DNA of 64,000 nt, from the NCBI GenBank assembly GCA_037157565.1, contig JAZHRO010000026.1, forward strand, positions 36,012,501 through 36,076,500, in the 5' to 3' direction. The stretch comes from Thalassia testudinum. Its lineage: Eukaryota; Streptophyta; Magnoliopsida; Alismatales; Hydrocharitaceae. Below, one piece after another: positions 56,652 through 64,000 of this stretch. Made by a program: the position numbers and the translations under genes. Position 1 is the first letter of the stretch. Each line of letters opens with the position of its first letter. The notes beneath the pieces are model-generated. The model was not told the DNA's origin and did no database searches. It saw only the letters and a program-made list of their open reading frames with translations.

Positions 56652-58373
56652 TGATTGCACAGCAAAAATACACCAACAATTGTGCCGACTTGTGCTATTT
56701 CCTAGCATTACCAGTGCATATTAGGAATCCATAGTCGCATTTGTAAAAATACACGCATGCATGCATTTAATTGAGAGGGGAGGAGAGTGAAATAAATGGC
56801 CTTGAAATTTACATTTTTCCTCAAGTGCTTCTTTGCAAAATTCACCATCTTTATTTTTATTTTTTATTTATCTTTGAAAATTTCTCCGCGCGACTGCAAG
56901 GAATGGCCTCTTCTTCTTCGCGCCATGTCCTGCTCAGCCTCTCCCTGCCAGCCCTGCAGCCGCATGCACAAGATCTTTCTGCCAGCCATGCTGAGCCATG
57001 CACAGCCAGGGCATGGCTGTGCATGCCTCTTTCTTCTTTATAAGGGCACGGCTGCCTTCTTTGCAAGGGAGCCTGGTCCAACGCCAAAAACACAGCAGCT
57101 CCACTTCTTCTCCAGGCCGCCTCCTCCCCTCTCCCTCCATATGTAGCCTCTCCTCCTCTGAGGAGCCACTCTGTGGGCAGGAGTACCTCACGGTGGTGCA
57201 CAACCACCATCGTGAGTATCACCACCGCCCAGCTCATCAAAGAGCCAGTGGGCGTGGTGGTCTTCTCTTCTCTGAATTCGTCGTTTAGCCACTTCCGCCA
57301 TTGCCGCAGGCTTGAAGGTCTGAAGCTTCGCAGCAGCAGCAGCAAGGCAACAGCAGCAGCGCAGCCCTCTCGCCCGTGAGCAGGCCACCGCGCGTCCCTA
57401 CAGCAGCTGCCCCAGCCCTTTCCGCGCATGCCTGCAAGCAACCGCGCCCCTCTCCGTGCGCCCTGTCGCGAACTCCCGCCCGCAGCCCAACCGGCGCAGC
57501 CTCTTCCGCGCGCGCGCCGAGCCGTCCATGCCTCCCGCACTCACAGCACCGGATACGCCCGGTCGCGCGGCTCACCCCAGCACTGTAGCCACTGTTCACG
57601 CGTTTCAGCTGAACACTGTGGCTACAGTGCGGTGACTGGTAAGCTTCTCACTTATCCGGACACCCGGCGTGCCGCAAACGGCCAGCGCCCGCGCCCGCGT
57701 CCCGCACCGCCCCCGCTCCAGCGACCGCCCGCGCGTTTGCATTCACCCGCGTCTGCCAGCACCCGCCCGCGTCTTCGCCCGCGTACGCTCACTCGCTCCC
57801 AACGCCTACGTCTACCCGCACCCAACTCTTCGCGCAGTGTGGTGTGCTGCGGTTCCTCTCGCGCTCACTCCTTCCTGCGTGCGCGTGCGTCTTCGCGCAC
57901 CTACGTGCCTGCCCGCACGCGTGAAGCATCTGACGATGCCCCACTGTTGCAGACGACTTAACTCTCCTAGCCTTCACTCCAGCAGTCTCCCTCTCTCTCT
58001 CTCTCTCACAACACTCTCTCACTCCTCAGCACACACACATACACACACACTCACACTTTTGTACACACACCTATACACTAATATATGCTTATATATACAT
58101 ACATATATATATTTATATATATAGATATTTATATACATATATATATATACTTATATCTATACATATAGTAGTACCTATATAACTAAGTATTATTACACAT
58201 ATATACATATATATATATACATCTATATACTTATATATATATATATATATACATATATATTTACATATATGCATATACTTATATACGTATAAATATATAT
58301 ATATATATCTACTATTACCTATATAACTAAGTATAAGTATATATATATATATATACATATATACACATATACT

Positions 58374-58404
<31 letters not shown>

Positions 58405-59310
58405 ATATACAAATATATATACCTATATATATATACATCTATATAGTTACATATACATACATATACATATATATATATATACATCTATACATATATCTAT
58501 CTATACATATATTTACATATCTATATATATATACATATATAACTACATATATACCTATATATTTGTAACCATATATATATATATACATATAGATATATTT
58601 ACATATATATATATATATATTTTCATATCACTTACCAAAGGTGGTATCGCGAGAATATCTGCACTAGTTGCTGATATTCCCCGATATACGCATACAGAAA
58701 GCGTGTTCGCACTCATCTTCCACCCATCCACCTTACATTCCACGCGGCACTTCGTCCTATTGGTTGCTTCTTCCTAGACGACGACCGACTCGACACCATG
58801 CTACATGCCATCTCCACCTCCACCCCCACCCCTTTATACATATATAATATATACATTTATATATACTATATTTACTTTATTTCTGCTTCTCTTTCATGAC
58901 AGTAAAAAGATAAATATATATATAAAAGAGAAAAGATAAGTCTTGACTTGCAGGTACTCAGTCTTGCGAATAGCAAGACCAGTTTTGAAACCCTGATTTG
59001 GCTCAAAGCCAAGAACCTAATTTTGACGGTGTGCCTCAAGGACAAGAATTATCAGAAAAAAATCTAAATAGAAAAACACCAAAAACATAATAAACGAAAG
59101 GAAGAGATTTGTTGTAGGAAAGGCGTAGAAACTTGACTTCTAACCCTACTTCCCTGAGTTCGACCCTGGGCCTAAAAGTGACCAAGATAAAATCAAATAG
59201 TCTAGATAAAAAAATATTTTGTAAAGAGATGGTTAGGCTCAATTTAGGTTAACCACTATACACATTTCAACGATAAAATCACCATATTAACACACCTATC
59301 CGAGTCTACA
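56652..59310 (+). mobile_element. 5' LTR of element Y (LTR-5)
   Basis: 2,659 bp starting TGATTGCACAGC where T gag breaks off, ending ..GAGTCTACA 13 bases before a perfect tRNA-Asp primer site. A TATA-like TATAA is at 57039. The GC-rich part (56880-57960) gives long open frames on both strands without domains. A large microsatellite region lies at 57985-58620. No second copy is in the window, so both ends are inferred from the gag break and the primer site. Confidence 0.75.
57985..58620 (+). repeat. CT/CA/TA microsatellite in Y LTR
   Basis: A CT run (57985-58020), a CA run (58028-58065), then about 550 bp of TA-rich repeats with ATAC and CATATA interruptions and a partial duplication of ACCTATATAACTAAGTAT (58171 and 58317). 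Confidence 0.85.
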
Positions 59311-59323
59311 CCATAATCTTTTC

Positions 59324-59340
59324 TGGCGCCGTTGCCGGGG
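59324..59340 (+). promoter_or_regulatory. Primer binding site of Y (tRNA-Asp)
   Basis: TGGCGCCGTTGCCGGGG, complementary to the 3' end of plant tRNA-Asp, the primer used by Athila/Tat-branch elements. A decayed form is in G at 40619. Confidence 0.9.
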
Positions 59341-60718
59341 AAGTGCGCCTTCAAGTAAGTTTCTATTCCATTCCTTTCATTTTTCTCTTCTCTCTTCACG
59401 GGTGTTTTTGTTTATTGCTGTGCAGGTGAACCTGTTGCAAGGAGAAGGCAGGCAGACGAAGTCAGAGACATGAGCAGATCCAAGGCGGGAACGAGAGCAT
59501 GAAGTCGCCGACACTGCACTGGAGCTTCGCACACGTGGCTGTACAAGTAGGTCTTTCTTTCTTAGCAAGCTAGGTTAACTTGTAACCTTAATAAAAATAA
59601 ATAAAACAAAAAACAAAAAAACTAAAAACCAGAAAAACTTCTTAGGATCTCTTGAGGCAAGTGGATTAAAATTCACTTGTTTGATTGTTTGCCTTTACTC
59701 CCACCACCCTGGGATTTCCCACCAAACTTCGCATAGCGAAGATCCAAGAATCTTGATTCTTGAATCTTTCGCCATGTGAAGCATTCTTTGAGGCAAATAA
59801 AAAGATTGATTGCCATCCCTCTTTGCCTCATTTAACTGCAATTCGGGATCACCTTTTTGGTGGGGAGACTTGGAATTGAGTTGATTCCAACCCCACCACG
59901 ACCTTCCACGTGCCTAAGATTCGATCCCAAATATTTCAACCCCAACAATTTGATTTTCTTTATCTTTTGGTTGAGCCTTATGTGTGGAAATCATTTTGGT
60001 GATGGGGAGCACTTGAATTACAGTGCTTTGGTTCCCTTTCACATTAATCTAAAATTGATTCATGCATCCACACATAGAAATCTCCATTTAGGGAAGCCCA
60101 TTGCATTTTAGCATGCATTAACCAACTGGCATTGAAGAAGGGTTTGTTGGGCTTAGAAGAAAACTTGTATTCTCTCAAAACCCAGAGATTGGTTGAATTG
60201 ATATTTCAGCGAAATCCTAAAATCCATACTACTTAAGGTTGAATTCTAAAAACCATTCACCAATTAAAACTTCAATTCGGGGAGATTTCCCCGTTGCATG
60301 CTTGGATTACACACTCTCTAAAAATCAATCACTTGGGCATTACCCGTAAATAACGCCCTTCACATTCCAGAAGCACTTGATCCTAAGCCTCTAACTAAAA
60401 TTTCTAGCAACTTGACCCTTATTAAGGATTGGAGGTCTAAACCTGTGTGTAGCGCCTACGTGTTGGTGAGGGTTCCCGCGTGCTATCGGGTGTCTAAGAC
60501 TGAGGCAAACGGCCTTTCAATCTGGCCCGGTGGTTGCACGGTGCTCACATTCAGTTCCATAGTTCGTGATAGTAGGTAACCTAGATCTTTATGTCTAAGG
60601 GCACACTGTAGAGGTTAGGAATTTGATTGTATTCATTTGTCATCAAGTGTACCTTTGCGGCATCATTCCTCTCATCTCTTTTCTCTTCGTATCCCCCCAA
60701 TTCTTCCTGCGGTAGTGC
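59341..60718 (+). mobile_element. Element Y untranslated leader
   Basis: About 1.4 kb between primer site and gag ATG. No convincing coding sequence; short frames (for example 59857-60111) show no family resemblance. It probably carries packaging and translation signals, which I cannot identify. Confidence 0.65.
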
Positions 60719-62586
60719 ATGTTTGGGAGGAGGTCACAAAACCCTGAACTGTGTGAATTGTCTGATAAATTTAGAAAAGAAGCCGAATCGTCCTCCTCCT
60801 CCACAAACATGGCTGCACGCCCACCCCCAAATCCCGAGGGAGGAAATCGCCCTCAAAACCCACCAGGTGGTGGAGCCTTAGATCCCATAACCCGCCTCCA
60901 AGCCCAAATGAAAATGTATAATGAGCAAATTGAAGCCATTAAGGAAACATTGGAGGAAATGCAGAACCCTCCCAAACAGGAGGAGCCTAGGTCTCTTAGC
61001 TCCTATCAGAATCCCGCTGCTACAGAGACCATAGGACAAATTCGGGTCCACATGGGCGGGAACGACTTTGAACTGAAACCTAACATAATTGGCCTAATAA
61101 ATTTTCACTTCCATGGTCTTGCAAGTGAAGATCATTTTCTCCACTTGGAAGACTTAACTTGATTGGCTGAAACAATTAAACCAAGAAATATCGGGTTACC
61201 AATAGTCCTCATGAAAATGTTCCTGTTTTCATTGCAGGATAAAGCGTCGCAGTGGTTACGCACCCTTGGGAGAACCATCCACTCTTGGGAAGAGATGCGA
61301 ACAGCGTTTCTCAAGAAGTTCTTCCCAATCGGGCAAACCAATGCGCTTCGCCGTGCTATCACTTCATTTACGCAACAAAACGGCGAACAATTTCATGAGG
61401 CATGGGAGAGATATAATGACCTCCTCAGGAAGTGTCTGCACCACGATCTGCCTAAGTGGCATATAGCCCAAATTTTCTACTATGGGCTAAATGAGACTTT
61501 GAAGCAGATTGTAGACGCTTCCTGCGGAGGGAATTTTATGAATAAAGACGAGAATGGAGCATTCGAATTATTTGAAAATATGAGTGAAAACTCAATGAAC
61601 AATGCCTCCATTGTCGCCTTTAATCATACCAGTCTACCCCGTAATGTCTACGAAGTTGACTCGAGATTCTCCCATTCATCCACTGATCTAAGCCTTATCG
61701 TACAGAAATTGGATGAAGTCTCCGTCGTGCACAAGAAGCTGGACGAGCTTCTGGCCAACCCTGCCCGTTCTATGGCAAACACCCCTACCTCACCACTTCG
61801 TTACTATTCCAATTCTTCCAACACCAGGCTTATCTCGAGAAACCCCACAAGACCTTTCTTACCGAGTGTCGTGCCGAGCGACTCAGTAAGTCATGTGGAC
61901 CTGGCCTCTGCAAGCCAGTATTTTGACACGGAGGACCAAGCCTCCATGTGCTCGAAAGCGTATTTACATGCTGACGCATCTTCTGGCATAGAAGACGCTT
62001 GCGCCTTGGGGAACAACCCATTCTCTGCCACTTATAACCCAGGGTGGCGAAATCATCCGAACTTCGCATGGTCCAACAACCCACAGTGCCAAAACCCTGC
62101 GGGTGGACCAATGCGATCGTACGCACCCGTCATCCCAAGGGCCCAGTCTAATCCTATGGCGAACCCGCCATCGGGTCCTTGCGCACTGCAAACAGAACAC
62201 GCATCAAGTCCTCTTGACAAATGATGCGAATGATGACGGAAATGTCAAAGCGCCATGAAGAGAACATGATCTCTCTTCAGCACCAATTGGCGCAGCAAAA
62301 TGCTGAGATCAGTCAACTACGCATGGTGACTCGATCTCAGGGCACTCTTCCCACCCAACCTGTTCCAAACCCGCGAAATTTCGTACCCCGTGATCCTCAA
62401 CCACTGGTACGACCTTCTCAGGGGCAGGTTAATCAAATTCTACAAGCTCCGAGCATTCCACCGGGATTTCAGGCTAATCCCGCTACAGCACCTCACTCTT
62501 ATGTCCCTATTGCGAACCCTCCTCCGCCTTATGATCCCACTGGACCCGCATCGTCCAACGCAATCACTACTAGGAGCGGTAAGTAG
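60719..62586 (+). pseudogene. gag: Gag of element Y (Athila/Tat type)
   Basis: ATG at 60719. The N-terminal part is Pro-rich with a short helical stretch (LQAQMKMYNEQIEAIKETLEEM). The core follows: FELKPNIIGLINFHFHG, LFSLQDKASQWLRTL, FLKKFFPIGQTNALRRAI, FHEAWERYNDLLRKCLHHDL and IVDASCGGNFM (61080-61550). The C-terminal part has NPFSATYNPGWRNHPNFAW (62011-62067) and AITTRSGK before the TAG at 62584. Defects: TGA at 61160, and a frame change near 62221. The same landmarks in the same order are found in G's gag. Confidence 0.93.
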
Positions 62587-63714
62587 ACCGTCGATCCACC
62601 TCGACCTGATCCTGGCCCGTCTTCTTCATCGCCCACTCATTCGGGATGCACACAGCATTCGCGAGAGGACGATACACCCAAATTGGTGCCAGAAGCAGTT
62701 TTATTCCCTGAGGCTCTACTGAGGGAGCCAAAACGCAAGAAGAAAGATATGCAGGCCTTTGATAACCTGCGTAATTTGTTCAGGGATGTAGAAATCAAGG
62801 TACCCCTGCTCGAGGCTATCGACCACATACCTACTATCGCTCGATTTTTCAAAGACTACACAACACCCAGGTGACAGTCAAAGAAAACTAAGAATCCGGT
62901 GGTTCTCTCGCCTCATGCGAGTTGTGCTATACTGTCAAATCTACCATCGAAGTAGAAAGATCCGGGCACACCGCTTATTTCCTGTAGCATCCAAGGCTGC
63001 AATTTTAACCGTGCCCTATTTGATCTAGGATCTTCCATCAATCTTATACCAACCATCATGCTCAAAAAATTTTCTTTGGGAAATCTGAAACCCACCCCTG
63101 TCACGTTACAGTTGGCAGATCGTTCTGTCAAAATCCTGAAGGGTGTGGTGGAAGACGTGGTGGTTAGGGTCAACAGTCTCTGTTTTCCTGTTGACTTTCT
63201 TGTTTTAGATATGGAAGTTCCTAGCTCACTTTTTGATTGTCCGATCATCCTTGGTTGACCTTTCATGGCCACAGCCCGTGCCCTTATCGACTGCGAGTCG
63301 GGCTGTATTGAGATTGCCGTTGGATCTGAAAAGCTCAAGCTTAACATCTTCAAGGCAGCCAAGAACTTTGATTGCGATTGCATCGAGGATGACACGTCTG
63401 ATGAGGACATGGCCGTCAGTGCGTGTATCGGACTAATTGGGACCTATTTTGACTGCTGCGGATTACCTGTAAACACTGACGACTGCCTGATCAACACATA
63501 CTATGACGTTCCCCCATCCTTCCCTATTCCCATACCTTCTCCTGACCAAACTTCTAACGAGGTTTTCTCCGCTTCACATACCTCGTGGTTTGAGTCATAT
63601 CCAGGCTACTCACCGCTGGTCCACACTCTTGAAGACCGGATTGCCCTTTCTTTCCCGCCAAATCAGGCGGAATTGCAACTCCACACTGGGACCTTAAGCC
63701 CACATACTTCTTAA
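62587..63714 (+). pseudogene. pol: Aspartic protease and linker of element Y
   Basis: In the same frame as the end of gag. EIKVPLLEAIDHIPTIARFF (62791-62850) precedes the protease. Catalytic DLGSS lies in RALFDLGSSINLIP (63009-63050), then VTLQLADRSVK, FPVDFLVLDMEVP and IILG*PFMATARALID. Stops: TGA 62872, TAG 62953, TGA 63256; each can come from one C-to-T change (or a similar single change). After the protease an acidic part (CIEDDTSDEDM) and a long Pro/Ser-rich linker run to the TAA at 63712. Confidence 0.92.
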
Positions 63715-64000
63715 TGGGGCTATTCCTTTTTGGATCCATCTATCCAAGAAGCCCTCTTCTTGGCCAATCTAAGGGCCAACTTCTCCCTTCTGACTTGTTT
63801 TCCGTTTCGCCTGGGACACTCTCATCCCATGAAATGCCAGATACTTCACCACCCACCATCCACCCACCCTACCACCCTATTGTATACCCTGCACCTCAGC
63901 TCTCCTTACCCGATCTTTCATCCTTCCTCTACCCTACCCTGCATGCATATGAGGACATAGCATTGTTTGGCATGGGGGGGTGGATAGGAATCCATAGGAT
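63715..64000 (+). mobile_element. Element Y beyond the linker stop
   Basis: Still Pro/Ser/His-rich in translation, with no RT motif before the window ends. Whether RT follows, as in G, or the element lacks pol, as X seems to, cannot be told. Confidence 0.4.

Noticed and set aside
56857..57961. Long overlapping open frames on both strands (227 and 177 codons)
   Set aside because: GC-rich LTR of element Y; low-complexity Arg/Ala/Pro translations on both strands, with no domain and no conserved partner.
58113..58484. Tyr/Ile-rich frame
   Set aside because: Translation of the TA microsatellite.

Overview
This window looks like plant nuclear DNA, and more precisely angiosperm intergenic heterochromatin. 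It is almost entirely LTR retrotransposons, many of them solo LTRs, inserted into one another. The evidence is Ty3/gypsy Athila/Tat-type gag-protease-pol with a tRNA-Asp primer site, a chromovirus (Tekay-like) gag with an initiator-tRNA-Met primer site, and a Ty1/copia gag. I saw no host gene, rRNA, tRNA or CRISPR array. The species cannot be read from the sequence. Element letters below are mine.

Families. LTR-1 (about 2.5-2.8 kb, begins TGATGG..CCATCA): autonomous Athila-like elements A (left, minus strand) and G (minus strand, both LTRs and a target duplication), solo LTRs B, E, F, H and a 206-bp miniature J. LTR-2 (about 2.25 kb, AGCT-rich): element X and solo LTRs I and P. LTR-3 (about 1.7 kb): C and D. 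LTR-4: K. LTR-5: Y, an Athila/Tat-type element running off the right edge. LTR-6: T, Tekay-like. COP (Ty1/copia, LTR about 1.69 kb): solo LTRs O and L, partial N, and M, a two-LTR element that carries gag only.

Layout. 1-11195 is the 3' LTR, 3' non-coding region and pol of A, with O in its LTR and B (itself holding C) in its 3' region. At 11193-11196 A's reverse transcriptase meets, head to head, the protease of X. X then runs to 48690 but is split by K (11303-13492), L (14952-44882), P (45919-48191) and N (48691 on). L holds E (15592-43823). E holds M (17074-25060, with F in its 5' LTR) and G (25828-43425, with D, I and J inside). N is cut by T (50263 on). T's gag is cut by H (53737-56496) and by Y (56652 to the end). 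Up to five insertion levels can be read, most confirmed by 5-bp target duplications.

Coding state. Every gag/pol reading frame carries stops or frameshifts, many explained by C-to-T change, so these are decaying copies. G and A keep recognisable protease (G only), RT, RNase H and integrase motifs and could once have supplied proteins to gag-only or gag-protease elements such as M and perhaps X; that is inference.

Most unusual signals. (1) Four LTR families, gypsy and copia alike, begin with a short hairpin right after the polypurine tract, and copies within each family differ by paired, compensating changes. (2) About 60 GACGTC palindromes (my count by eye) cluster in LTRs of at least five different families. 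(3) A stem-loop follows the pol stop in A and G and the protease-linker frame in X, again with a compensating pair. (4) LTR-1 copies carry a promoter-proximal 11-bp palindrome just upstream of the TATA box.
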